Numbered from the stretch's first letter, positions 1 to 7,429 are shown. The stretch: DNA of 13,125 bases from Bacteroidota bacterium (GCA_021413595.1 JAIOQD010000177.1:1-13125); one strand, 5' to 3'. A program made the numbers and translations. The notes: generated from the sequence alone by a model not told the origin.

Positions 1-2078
1 TCTTTAAATTTCACATTTTTACCAACAATACCATGTGTGCCGATCAATATATCTATTTCACCTTTTTCTAGTTTAAGAAGTGTATCTTTTTGTTCTTTCG
101 CTGTTTTAAAACGATTAATATAATCAACAGTACAAGGCAGATTTTTTAATCGTTCTTTAAACGTTTTATAATGTTGCAATGCAAGAATAGTAGTAGGAAC
201 AAGAATAGCAACTTGTTTGCTATCGCATACCGCCTTAAATGCAGCTCTTACAGCTATTTCGGTTTTTCCGAAACCTACATCACCACAAATAAGCCTGTCC
301 ATGGGCCATTCGCTTTCCATGTCTTTTTTAAAATCCGCGGTTGATTTTATTTGATCAGGCGTATCCTCATAAATAAATGACGCTTCCAATTCGTTTTGCA
401 TATAATTATCGCGACTGAATTGAAAGCCTTTCAAGGTTTTTCGTTTAGCATATAACTGAATTAGGTCATACGCTATTTCTTTAACTTTTTTCTTGGTTTT
501 TTGTTTTAATGTTGACCAGGTGTTTGTGCCCAGCTTATTTATTTTAGGTTCTGCGCCTTCCTTTCCGGAGTATTTTGCAATACGATGCAGGGAGTGAATG
601 CTAATATTCACAATATCATAATCTTTATAAACCAATCGGATTGTTTCCTGAGATTTGCCATTTACCTCAATGATCTCTAAGCCACCGTAACGTCCAATTC
701 CATAATCGATATGGGTGATGTAATCTCCGGGGTTCAGCCCCTTCAGTTCTTTAAGTGTAAGTGCTTCGCTCTTTTTATTGAAACTGTTCTTTAACCGGAA
801 ACGATGGTAACGGTCGAAAATCTGGTGGTCGGTATAACATGCAAGTTTTAGGTCATTATCAATAAAACCATTGGAAATTGAGGCTTCACCCCAGCCTTCT
901 TCAAAGGGAATTGAACTTGATTTCTTCGTTTTCCCTTCTCCATGCGGAGATGGGGTAGGGCTGAGGTCTTCAAAAATAGAATACAAACGATCAATTTGTT
1001 TGTGGTTTTCTGCAAAGATCATATTGCTATAACCATTCTTAATATTAGCATTAAGATTGTCTAACAAATAATTGAAGTTTTTATTAAAACTGGGTTGTGG
1101 TGAAAAGTCGTAGGTAATTGTTTGAGTTGGTGTTAAAGAAAAATGATTGCCAAACTCAATCAATGGGAATTGTAGAACCTGTTTGGTAAAAGTATCTTTA
1201 TCGATATACAGTTCTTTAGGTTCAAGCTGTGTAATCACCGAATCTAGCTTTAGAAAAGAGCTTTCAGCAAGTTCAAAAGCTTTTTCGATCCTGTCGATCG
1301 TTAATTGAAAATGTTTGAACCATACAACAGAATTTTCAGGAATAAATTCAAAAAATGTTTGCCGACTTTCATGCAGCAGCCTTGTTTGTATGTTCGGAAT
1401 AATAGTACAAAAAACTAATTTTTTAACAGAAAGTTGCGAAATAGAATCAAAGCTTCGGATTGAATCAACTTCATTTCCCAAAAATTCAATACGATAAGGG
1501 ATATCATTAGAGAACGAAAATATATCTACAATTCCACCGCGAATAGAAAATTGGCCGGGTTCAATAACATAATCAACCCTTTCGAAATCGTATTCCAATA
1601 ATACTTCAGAAATAAAATCAATCGAAATTTTCTCCCCTTGTTTTAATTCTAACGTGTTTTTGCTCAGGTGCGTTTTTGTGACTACTTTTTCGGTAAGTGC
1701 TTCCGGGTACGTAACGATGCAAATATGTTTTTTTCCTGTATTGATCTTGTTCAGTACTTCGGCACGCAATAAAATATTTGAATTGTCTATGTCCTCATGC
1801 TGATAAGGCATACGGTAGGATGCCGGAAAAAATAATACATTTTCTTCGCCCAGTAAATTTTCCAGATCGTTTAGGAAATAGGCTGCTTCTTCTTTATCAG
1901 CAAGAACAAGTAAATGGGTTTTATAACTATTTTGATAAGCAGCAGTAGCAATAAACGAAGATCCGGAACCAACAATTCCTTTTAAGCGAATGCGCGCAGA
2001 ATTCCCCTTCAATTCATCAATTAATAATGAATTGTTTTTGGAATCACTGTATTTGCGTAATATATCTTCTTTTGTCAC
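1..2078 (-). CDS. mfd: Transcription-repair coupling factor Mfd, N-terminal 692 codons (C-terminus beyond left edge)
   Basis: Mfd is a DNA translocase that removes RNA polymerase stalled at lesions and recruits UvrA for nucleotide excision repair. The visible part holds the UvrB-like N-terminal region, with a degenerate P-loop near residue 36 (GSGSSF, no Lys), then the CarD-like polymerase-interaction domain at about residues 440-505 (NPGDYITHIDYGIGRY), and the start of the translocase with Walker A at 599-606 (GDVGFGKT) and GTHGIVG near the edge. The DEEx box and C-terminal domain lie outside the window; the family is usually about 1,100 residues. The start is read as GTG at 2078, with AAGG just upstream and the first in-frame Met only at about residue 94. 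A second in-frame GTG at 2141 is less likely. A repeat-like segment (about residues 370-399) interrupts the region before the CarD-like domain. Identification is firm; the exact start is probable. Confidence 0.95.
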   Translation of the reverse strand, partial: MTKEDILRKYSDSKNNSLLIDELKGNSARIRLKGIVGSGSSFIATAAYQNSYKTHLLVLADKEEAAYFLNDLENLLGEENVLFFPASYRMPYQHEDIDNSNILLRAEVLNKINTGKKHICIVTYPEALTEKVVTKTHLSKNTLELKQGEKISIDFISEVLLEYDFERVDYVIEPGQFSIRGGIVDIFSFSNDIPYRIEFLGNEVDSIRSFDSISQLSVKKLVFCTIIPNIQTRLLHESRQTFFEFIPENSVVWFKHFQLTIDRIEKAFELAESSFLKLDSVITQLEPKELYIDKDTFTKQVLQFPLIEFGNHFSLTPTQTITYDFSPQPSFNKNFNYLLDNLNANIKNGYSNMIFAENHKQIDRLYSIFEDLSPTPSPHGEGKTKKSSSIPFEEGWGEASISNGFIDNDLKLACYTDHQIFDRYHRFRLKNSFNKKSEALTLKELKGLNPGDYITHIDYGIGRYGGLEIIEVNGKSQETIRLVYKDYDIVNISIHSLHRIAKYSGKEGAEPKINKLGTNTWSTLKQKTKKKVKEIAYDLIQLYAKRKTLKGFQFSRDNYMQNELEASFIYEDTPDQIKSTADFKKDMESEWPMDRLICGDVGFGKTEIAVRAAFKAVCDSKQVAILVPTTILALQHYKTFKERLKNLPCTVDYINRFKTAKEQKDTLLKLEKGEIDILIGTHGIVGKNVKFK
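883..970 (-). repeat. In-frame dispersed-type repeat inside mfd
   Basis: About 88 bp on the coding strand read as the peptide SPTPSPHGEG, a short Lys/Ser linker, then PFEEGWGEA. The DNA holds a small hairpin (TCTCC-GCAT-GGAGA) and complementary outer pieces (CAGCC near one end, GGCTG near the other). The Pro/Gly-rich peptide contrasts with flanking Mfd sequence and sits between folded domains. From memory, similar peptides recur in unrelated proteins of some Bacteroidota genomes; that recollection was not checked here. The boundaries are approximate. Confidence 0.6.
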
Positions 2079-2097
2079 AAGCCTTAAAACGGGAATA

Positions 2098-2134
2098 CAA
2101 AAATACGAAAAATTGCATCCTCTTAAAATGCAAA
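2098..2134 (-). promoter_or_regulatory. Possible mfd promoter
   Basis: On the minus strand TATTTTTG (2105-2098) matches the Bacteroidota -7 pattern TAnnTTTG. TTTG at 2134-2131 could be the -33 element, but the 25-bp spacing is longer than usual. The predicted transcript would start about 13 nt before the GTG. In DNA this AT-rich, a chance match is quite possible. Confidence 0.3.
2113..2133 (-). terminator. Weak hairpin and T run after the oxidoreductase gene
   Basis: Read on the minus strand, TTGCAT and ATGCAA form a 6-bp stem around a 9-nt loop, followed by TTTTT, 25 bp after the oxidoreductase stop codon. The stem is short and AT-rich and overlaps the candidate mfd promoter, so it may be inefficient or not a terminator, in which case the oxidoreductase gene and mfd may be co-transcribed. 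Confidence 0.3.
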
Positions 2135-2157
2135 TGAACACTAATTGCTACTAAGAA

Positions 2158-3231
2158 TTACTTAAACCTTGCAATATCCACTTCCTTATCAAGTGGCATG
2201 TTGTTTTCTAAAAAATCAAAAAACTGATTTGCAAAATATGGAACAAGCATTACACCTTTGGTACCCATTCCATTAAATACGGCAAGTGCCGGATGTTCAG
2301 GGTGAATGCCAATCAAAGGTCTGCGGTCATTCACTGTAGGACGAATTCCCGCCAAATGGTCGATAACTTCAAATGGAACTTTTAAAATTTTCTCCAGTTT
2401 TTCAATTAAATAGGCTCTGCCTTTTTCGGTGGGTTGTTCAGTGAGGTCACTCCATTCGTATGTTGAACCCACTTTATAGATATTGTTGCCAACAGGTAAA
2501 ATAAAAACACCTTTATTGATGACTTTTTCAGACCAATCGGTTTCTTTCTGAGAGAGAAGAGGGATTTTTACCGTGATTATTTCACCCTTTGTAAGTTTAA
2601 AGGGTAGCCATTTGAAATAGGGATTATCCTGGCCTTTATAACCTTCACAAAAAACAAGTTTATCCGCAGTAAAATTTTTGTAGCTGACTGAATTTTCAGA
2701 AATTGTTATTTTATCATAGTCCAATTTTTCTTCCAACAATTGATCGTTTTTTTTAAAATAACTTCTGAAAGCATCTAAAAATAGGCCAGTATTCAAATTT
2801 CCGGCATCTATTACTTCGGATGATTCACCGGTTGGTACATTGTGAATTATATCGGTTAAAAAATTGTTCTCAATCGTTTTGCTTAAATATTTTCCACCAT
2901 CTTCGTTGCTTTTTTTTAACCACAAGGCTTTTTCCTGTTCTTCGGAAAACAATTTTACAATTTGTTTTTTGAAATAAAATTTTTCATTTAGTAATTGTTC
3001 AGCCTCGGTATAAAATCCATTCATAAATGAAACTAATTCATCTGCCATCCAACTTTTCACTAAGCGCTTAAACACAACAGGGTTATACAAGCCGGCAGCT
3101 ATCCTGGATGCATTCGATAGCCCTTGTTTATCAATTATTACAATTGATTTGCCTTGTTTGATAAGCGTTTGTGCAAGAATGGTGCCTGCTAGGCCCTGTC
3201 CAACTATTATGTAATTTACGTGTGTGATCAA
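2158..3231 (-). CDS. DAO-family FAD-dependent oxidoreductase
   Basis: This 357-residue protein belongs to the FAD-binding DAO superfamily (D-amino acid oxidase, glycine oxidase ThiO, C-terminal domain of MnmC). The Rossmann dinucleotide motif VGQGLAG lies at residues 10-16, followed by a conserved IAAGLYNP segment. The C-terminal signature GIRPTVNDRRPLIG and then FNGMGTKGVMLVPY is typical of flavin-site closure in this family. No signal peptide or membrane segment is visible, so it is probably cytoplasmic. The substrate cannot be told; an amine or amino-acid oxidation is an inference from the family. The only start that keeps the whole Rossmann strand is TTG at 3231: the open frame extends upstream to a stop at 3271-3273 but has no ATG or GTG there, and the next Met is well inside the fold. 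A terminator separates it from the gene upstream. Confidence 0.85.
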   Translation of the reverse strand: MITHVNYIIVGQGLAGTILAQTLIKQGKSIVIIDKQGLSNASRIAAGLYNPVVFKRLVKSWMADELVSFMNGFYTEAEQLLNEKFYFKKQIVKLFSEEQEKALWLKKSNEDGGKYLSKTIENNFLTDIIHNVPTGESSEVIDAGNLNTGLFLDAFRSYFKKNDQLLEEKLDYDKITISENSVSYKNFTADKLVFCEGYKGQDNPYFKWLPFKLTKGEIITVKIPLLSQKETDWSEKVINKGVFILPVGNNIYKVGSTYEWSDLTEQPTEKGRAYLIEKLEKILKVPFEVIDHLAGIRPTVNDRRPLIGIHPEHPALAVFNGMGTKGVMLVPYFANQFFDFLENNMPLDKEVDIARFK

Positions 3232-3299
3232 AGTACCTATTAAAAGTGTAAAATCATTAAAACTATGTGCTTATATTAAGTACTGCATGAGGTATAAAA

Positions 3300-3330
3300 A
3301 ATAATACCCGTATAAGATACGGGTATTATT
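3300..3330. terminator. Bidirectional intrinsic terminator
   Basis: A perfect 13-bp inverted repeat (AATAATACCCGTA and its complement) flanks a 5-nt loop at 3313-3317, with T runs on both strands. It lies 42 bp after the stop of the S74/T9SS gene and should end that transcript before the oxidoreductase gene. Confidence 0.9.
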
Positions 3331-3372
3331 TTTTAAAACAACTTTAATTATGAAATTAAAACACTTTGTTTT

Positions 3373-4815
3373 TTATTTATTCAAAATCATTTTTTTACTA
3401 CTAACCTCTTTTCCATCAATTACCAAAGAATATATAAACATTCCCGCATAAAGCTCACCCGCTTGTATAATAATGTTTCCTTGACCTTTTTGCTGTAAAT
3501 CATATTTTTTAATTTGTTTACCCTGAAGATCAAAAATGATTATTGAGGCGGTATTTATATTTTCAGATAAGGTATAATTAATAGTGGTTTTTTCTGAAAA
3601 AGGATTAGGGATATTTTGAAATAATTGAGAGCCTTTCTCTGTATTGATTTGCAATTTTTTATCTGAATTTTCTGTTGAAGCAACAGAAGTAATTTTATTT
3701 TCCAAATCAGAAATTTTTTGATTTTGATTTTCAATCATTTCTTGTTGTTCTTTCATAGCAGTGATTAACAATGGAATGATTTCAACGTAATTCACTGAAT
3801 AGTATCCATCTTTGCCTTCTGAAACTAGGTTTGGAAATACTTCTTTAATTTCCTGCGCAAGAACACCAAATTGTAATTTATCGTTAAAATTCTTTTCTGG
3901 AAATTTTTGCTGATCAAAGTAATATGAATATGTTTTTAAGCTTAACACTTTTTCCAGCGTGGAACTCAAACTTGTAATATTTTTTTTGAACCTTTTATCG
4001 CTATAATACCAAGTTCCGGCCATATTAACATTTCCATTAAAATATCCATCTCCATTAACATAAAGCATATATCCTACGGGGGCTGATGCTCCTATTCCCA
4101 AAGCATTATTTGTGTATAAGCCTGTTGAAAATGGGTAGATATAAGCACCGTTGGTATAATTGATATAGCTACCAACACCAGTTATGGAATTGGAATTAAT
4201 ATTTAAATTGGTAGTGGCTGTATGATTCCCTAAATTGTCTGCACTTGGTATCGTCTGGGAACTTAAAATCCCAGTCGCACCCGTCACAACCATTCTTGTA
4301 CCTGTTCCCGCAAGTGAGGAAGATTTTATCGTTCCTACAACTTCAAGTTTAGCGCCTGGAGCAGTTGTTCCAATACCAACATTGCCAGTAGACGCATCTA
4401 TTCTCATTCTTTCGGTTATCCCATTTGCAAAAAATCTAAGATGGGCCGCTGTTGTTCCTGGGCTGGCATAATTAATATACATTCCATCTTGGTATGTAGG
4501 TGAAGTATTTTGAATTACGCGACTGTTACTGTATATATTATTATAGGCACCCGAAATGACATTAGTGGCCCCCCATTTATATCCAGAACCACAACTAATA
4601 GTTGAGTAATTAGTAATACCTCCTGCAACAAAGAACGCTTGTGCAACCCCGACATTCCCTGATCCGTCTTCATACGTACTACTATTGCCAATTGTAGTGC
4701 CAGTGGCTCCAAACATTGGGTAATAATATTGGGTTCCACTACCAGTGATAGTCTGTGAAATACCTGTAATAGTTAAAAAACTTGATACAGTTAATAGTAA
4801 AATTTTCGTTTTCAT
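3373..4815 (-). CDS. Secreted tail-fibre-like protein with peptidase S74 chaperone domain and T9SS sorting tail
   Basis: The 480-residue product has a signal peptide (about 1-20). The Gly/Ser/Thr/Asn-rich region to about residue 265 carries tail-fibre-type repeats (GNVGIGTTAPGAKLEVVG at 144-161, and a second form near 239-256). Next comes an intramolecular chaperone domain of the endosialidase/peptidase S74 type (about 270-350), starting with SDKRFKKNI (Ser272, Asp273, Lys277) and containing FGVLAQEI and YVEIIPLL. A likely coiled coil follows (about 354-378), then a T9SS type A sorting domain (about 398-480: NIPNPFSEKTTI to KKMILNK). In phage homologues the chaperone folds a trimeric beta-stalk and cuts itself off at the Ser of this motif. 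The expected result is a fibrous trimer exported across the outer membrane; its partner or receptor is unknown. It is divergent from the LuxR-type gene at 5181. Confidence 0.9.
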   Translation of the reverse strand: MKTKILLLTVSSFLTITGISQTITGSGTQYYYPMFGATGTTIGNSSTYEDGSGNVGVAQAFFVAGGITNYSTISCGSGYKWGATNVISGAYNNIYSNSRVIQNTSPTYQDGMYINYASPGTTAAHLRFFANGITERMRIDASTGNVGIGTTAPGAKLEVVGTIKSSSLAGTGTRMVVTGATGILSSQTIPSADNLGNHTATTNLNINSNSITGVGSYINYTNGAYIYPFSTGLYTNNALGIGASAPVGYMLYVNGDGYFNGNVNMAGTWYYSDKRFKKNITSLSSTLEKVLSLKTYSYYFDQQKFPEKNFNDKLQFGVLAQEIKEVFPNLVSEGKDGYYSVNYVEIIPLLITAMKEQQEMIENQNQKISDLENKITSVASTENSDKKLQINTEKGSQLFQNIPNPFSEKTTINYTLSENINTASIIIFDLQGKQIKKYDLQQKGQGNIIIQAGELYAGMFIYSLVIDGKEVSSKKMILNK

Positions 4816-5024
4816 AGTTTATTAATTTTTTTATTGATTAATTAAATGCTTAAATTGTTTTTATCGCAACATTTTATCGCGTATTTTATTTGTTAGTATC
4901 AAGTTGAATTTTTTTATTTCAAATCCGCATCTCCTTTCTTTTTAATTATTATTAAATGGCCACTCTGTAATTTTTAAAATTTTCTGATACTTCATTCCTT
5001 AAATTTATTTTATAATTACGAGTC

Positions 5025-5055
5025 CAAAACTAAAATATTGTTTCAAGCACGGCAA
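5025..5055 (-). promoter_or_regulatory. Candidate promoter of the S74/T9SS gene
   Basis: On the minus strand TTG (5055-5053), a 20-bp spacer and TAGTTTTG (5032-5025) match the Bacteroidota -33/-7 pattern. Its -33 element overlaps the left edge of the palindrome at 5054-5073. The implied 5' leader is about 200 nt. No better match was found closer to the start codon. Confidence 0.5.
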
Positions 5056-5073
5056 TAGAACAAAAGTTCTATT
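5054..5073. promoter_or_regulatory. Perfect palindrome, candidate operator
   Basis: AATAGAAC, a 4-nt AAAA spacer and GTTCTATT form a perfect 8-4-8 inverted repeat lying between the two divergent candidate promoters and touching the -33 element of the minus-strand one. A dyad of about 20 bp fits a dimeric LuxR/NarL-type HTH. It has no following T run on either strand suggestive of a terminator. That the neighbouring LuxR-type protein binds here is inference. Confidence 0.5.
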
Positions 5074-5104
5074 TTGCACATAATCGACATAAATATTTAG
5101 GTAG

Positions 5105-5139
5105 TTTGCGTAAAAACGGGTACGGTTAGAGTAAATTTG
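5105..5139 (+). promoter_or_regulatory. Candidate promoter of the LuxR-type gene
   Basis: TTTG (5105-5108), a 23-bp spacer and TAAATTTG (5132-5139) match the Bacteroidota pattern, the spacer being at the long end. Transcription would start near 5146, giving a leader of about 35 nt. Confidence 0.5.
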
Positions 5140-5180
5140 CTTAGTTTTGTGTTTTAAAAGCCTAAACAGATTTTATATAA

Positions 5181-5444
5181 ATGACAAAAAAATCTTTATT
5201 AAAGACAAAGGAAAAAAGTATGGGTATGATTATTTGGGATTCCAATATTGATGTAAAAACTTCTGAGCGTGAAAATGAAGTTATCCGTTATATTGCAAAA
5301 GGAACAAGGACAAAAGAAATTGCTGAAAAGATGCGCCTGAGTATTTATACAGTGCGTGCTCATAAAAGAAATATCTTTGAAAAAACTAAAACAAGCAATA
5401 TTGCAGAGCTAACCAGCTACGCTTTTGAAAACAGAATAATATAA
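5181..5444 (+). CDS. Stand-alone LuxR/GerE-type HTH transcriptional regulator
   Basis: The 87-residue protein is little more than one LuxR C-terminal helix-turn-helix domain. The core at about residues 27-85 reads TSERENEVIRYIAKGTRTKEIAEKM, then LSIYTVRAHKRNIFEKT and a conserved scaffold-recognition helix pair, ending with a helix that usually mediates dimerisation. There is no receiver or ligand-binding domain, as in GerE of Bacillus, so its activity would be set by expression level or a partner rather than by its own sensor. A stop codon sits immediately before the ATG at 5181, so the domain is not the tail of a larger protein in this frame. ATGs at codons 14 and 16 are alternative starts. 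It is the only plus-strand gene, divergent from the S74/T9SS gene, and probably acts on the shared intergenic region. Confidence 0.85.
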   Translation: MTKKSLLKTKEKSMGMIIWDSNIDVKTSERENEVIRYIAKGTRTKEIAEKMRLSIYTVRAHKRNIFEKTKTSNIAELTSYAFENRII

Positions 5445-5504
5445 ATTATTTAAGGGGAGATGAATCTTACACGAAGATGGTTCTGTATCAATTCTTAGTA
5501 AAAT

Positions 5505-5535
5505 AAAAACGTCCCAATTTTTTTGGGACGTTTTT
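5505..5535. terminator. Bidirectional intrinsic terminator
   Basis: AAAAACGTCCCAA and its complement form a perfect 13-bp stem with a TTTTT loop (5518-5522); the A/T ends supply a T run on each strand. It ends the plus-strand LuxR-type transcript (stop at 5444) and the minus-strand esterase transcript (stop at 5560), which converge here. Confidence 0.92.
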
Positions 5536-5559
5536 AATAATTAAATTTTTTATTTTTTG

Positions 5560-6882
5560 TTATTCAAATATTATTTTTTTGCTGTAAAGTTTACCTTCCA
5601 CCATAACATTGATCAAATAAATACCATTTGGTAAATTACCGCGTGTGATTGTGTGCTGTTCTGTTTTAATTTTAGTGATCTCTTTCACTTTACGTCCAAG
5701 AGCATCGTATAATTCAATGCTAACAAGCTTACCTGAGAATGCTTTCAGATCAACAGTTACATTATTGTATGCAGGGTTAGGGAATATTTTTATAGCAGGA
5801 TCATTAGATGCTAATTCTGATACACCCACTGAAGGATTTGAAGTACAGGTTATAGGAGTACCGCAAGTGAAATGTTCTAAAAAATCCCGTATCAAAACAA
5901 GTGTAGTATCATAAGCTTGTACACTACTTCCTTCCGGTACATGGCTATTTCCCGGATAGCTTTTAAAGCAATTAATCACACCAACTTCATTTGCTTTAGC
6001 AGCAACAACAGAACTTCCATTTACATATTGAATTGGATAAGTTGCCGGTGGACTTAGGTATATCTTTTTTCTGCCATAAGGTACTGTGGCGTCACCAACA
6101 GAATGAGTACTTATCACAGGTATATCTCCCGCATGCATCCAGGCAGTATCAGATATTGCACCGGAAAGATTTACAATTGCTTTTACTTTGGATGAGTACC
6201 CCTGATTGCCACTCAAACCTTCAATACCTCCATGCAATCCTTTTTGTCCCGTTTTCCATCCAACGGTTATGCCCGTTGTATCAATGTAACTTGGAAATTC
6301 ACTTTGTTTATCCATGTAGGCAAGGTGCAATGCGATAAAACCTCCTGCCGATGCACCGCCAAAATAAATATTATTGGTATCAATCCCATAGGTATTACCT
6401 CCTTCAGTAAAATTTTTACGAAAAAAACGGACTGCTGCACGAGCATCATGCACAGCACGCATTACTGCGGCCCCCGCAGTATTTGAATCCGGACCAGGGA
6501 ATGGGAGACCATTCATCAGTAATCGGTAATCCATAGTGGCTGTTACATAACCCATTTTAGCAAAATCTCTACATAACATAGACATATCTGCTTTATGGCC
6601 CCCAATGAAGCTGCCACCATGTGCAAAAATTATTAAAGCACGAAGGGAATCCGTATCACCTTGAGGTTGGTAAACATCTAATTTTAAAGTGTCGGGATAA
6701 TTGGCTGTACCCACTGCATTATTGAATGTTATATTATATCCGTAAACCACATTCATTGTTGAATCAGGCATAGCAGGAAAAACAATATCGTGGTAACGAT
6801 TGCCCGGACACTGAGCATTTAATTGTGTAACTACTGAAACTACTAGTAAGCTTCCTGTAATTAGAGAGTAAAATTTTTTCAT
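5560..6882 (-). CDS. Secreted alpha/beta-hydrolase (carboxylesterase-like) with T9SS sorting tail
   Basis: The 440-residue product has a signal peptide ending near residue 23 (LNAQ). An alpha/beta-hydrolase fold of the carboxylesterase/BD-FAE type spans about 45-340. Visible active-site elements are the oxyanion motif HGGS at 88-91, the nucleophile Ser178 in GASAG, a likely acid Asp264 (SVGDATVP) and a likely base His314 (GNSHVPEG). Cys340 and Cys346 lie just before the sorting domain. The T9SS type A tail covers about 364-440 (IFPNP, then LYDALGRKV, NLPNGIYLI and KKIIFE), so the enzyme should be surface-bound or released. The natural ester (plant polysaccharide acyl group, polyester or lipid) cannot be told from sequence. 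It has its own candidate promoter and ends at a strong terminator, so it is probably monocistronic. Confidence 0.9.
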   Translation of the reverse strand: MKKFYSLITGSLLVVSVVTQLNAQCPGNRYHDIVFPAMPDSTMNVVYGYNITFNNAVGTANYPDTLKLDVYQPQGDTDSLRALIIFAHGGSFIGGHKADMSMLCRDFAKMGYVTATMDYRLLMNGLPFPGPDSNTAGAAVMRAVHDARAAVRFFRKNFTEGGNTYGIDTNNIYFGGASAGGFIALHLAYMDKQSEFPSYIDTTGITVGWKTGQKGLHGGIEGLSGNQGYSSKVKAIVNLSGAISDTAWMHAGDIPVISTHSVGDATVPYGRKKIYLSPPATYPIQYVNGSSVVAAKANEVGVINCFKSYPGNSHVPEGSSVQAYDTTLVLIRDFLEHFTCGTPITCTSNPSVGVSELASNDPAIKIFPNPAYNNVTVDLKAFSGKLVSIELYDALGRKVKEITKIKTEQHTITRGNLPNGIYLINVMVEGKLYSKKIIFE

Positions 6883-6904
6883 GAATTTTATTTTTTGTGT
6901 TTGT

Positions 6905-6936
6905 TAAAGGTAATGATATTTATAAATAAAAACAAA
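6905..6936 (-). promoter_or_regulatory. Candidate promoter of the esterase gene
   Basis: On the minus strand TTTG (6936-6933), a 20-bp spacer and TACCTTTA (6912-6905) match TTTG-N20-TAnnTTTG with one mismatch in the last base. The leader would be about 16-20 nt. The upstream tract is A/T-rich. Confidence 0.45.
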
Positions 6937-7057
6937 AAAATTAGAAAATTGTTGCTATTCTTTGGGTGCAACTATTTCACGAATTATTGCTGTTCAAATT
7001 TTATTTTGGGTGATTTTTAATTTTGTGCAATTGGTGGCGGCAAAAGTGTGGTGCTGT

Positions 7058-7429
7058 TTAGCCCTCCAAAACTACCATTGCCATTGCTGTTTCCTTTGTG
7101 TGAGAAAGAGAAACGTGAATGGTTTTAATTTTATTTTTCGCAATGATTTTTGCCGTTTTTCCAACTACATTTAATGTTGGTTTGCCCAAATCATCATTTT
7201 TGATTTCCACTTCATTAAAAGCCATTCCACCGCGCCAACCTGTCCCAAGTGCCTTAAAAAAAGCTTCCTTAGCAGCAAAACGCGCAGCAAAACTTTCGGC
7301 TTTATTTTTTTTTGTTTCACAATAAACGATTTCAGTTTTTGAAAACACCTTTTCTTTAAAGCTGATTTTTTCAATACTCTTAGCGATACGTGCTACTTCT
7401 ACTATGTCTGTTCCTATGCCTATTATCAT
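7058..7429 (-). CDS. acpS: Holo-[acyl-carrier-protein] synthase AcpS
   Basis: AcpS transfers the 4'-phosphopantetheine arm of coenzyme A to a serine of acyl carrier protein, activating it for fatty-acid synthesis in the cytoplasm. At 123 residues it has the usual length of the trimeric AcpS type. The start MIIGIGTDIVEV carries the Mg-binding Asp8, and FAARFAAKEAFFKALGTG carries the second metal ligand Glu55 and Lys54. The C-terminal segment IHVSLSHTKETAMAMVV is also typical. Start is ATG at 7429, directly before the first beta-strand. It is separated from hrpB upstream by 274 bp containing a palindromic element and from the esterase downstream by 175 bp without a visible terminator. No clear promoter match was found, so it may be read from hrpB or from within the gap. 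Confidence 0.95.
   Translation of the reverse strand: MIIGIGTDIVEVARIAKSIEKISFKEKVFSKTEIVYCETKKNKAESFAARFAAKEAFFKALGTGWRGGMAFNEVEIKNDDLGKPTLNVVGKTAKIIAKNKIKTIHVSLSHTKETAMAMVVLEG

Larger units (their letters stand above)
4816..5180. other. Divergent intergenic region
   Basis: This 365-bp AT-rich gap separates the S74/T9SS gene (minus) from the LuxR-type gene (plus). No credible coding frame or tRNA was seen. It holds one candidate promoter per direction and a perfect palindrome between them. About 200 bp between the minus promoter and the ATG at 4815 would be transcribed as a leader; no obvious riboswitch or strong hairpin was found in it. Confidence 0.7.

Noticed and set aside
4235..4739. 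Short open frames on both strands within the S74/T9SS gene
   Set aside because: They are shadows of a gene with a clear signal peptide, S74 domain and sorting tail; their compositions reflect its Gly/Thr-rich repeats.
3373..4815. Prophage remnant, suggested by the tail-fibre-type protein
   Set aside because: The signal peptide and T9SS tail make it a cellular secreted protein, and no other phage gene is nearby.
6883..7057. Small gene between acpS and the esterase gene
   Set aside because: The only sizeable frame overlaps acpS antisense; the gap otherwise holds A/T-rich promoter sequence.
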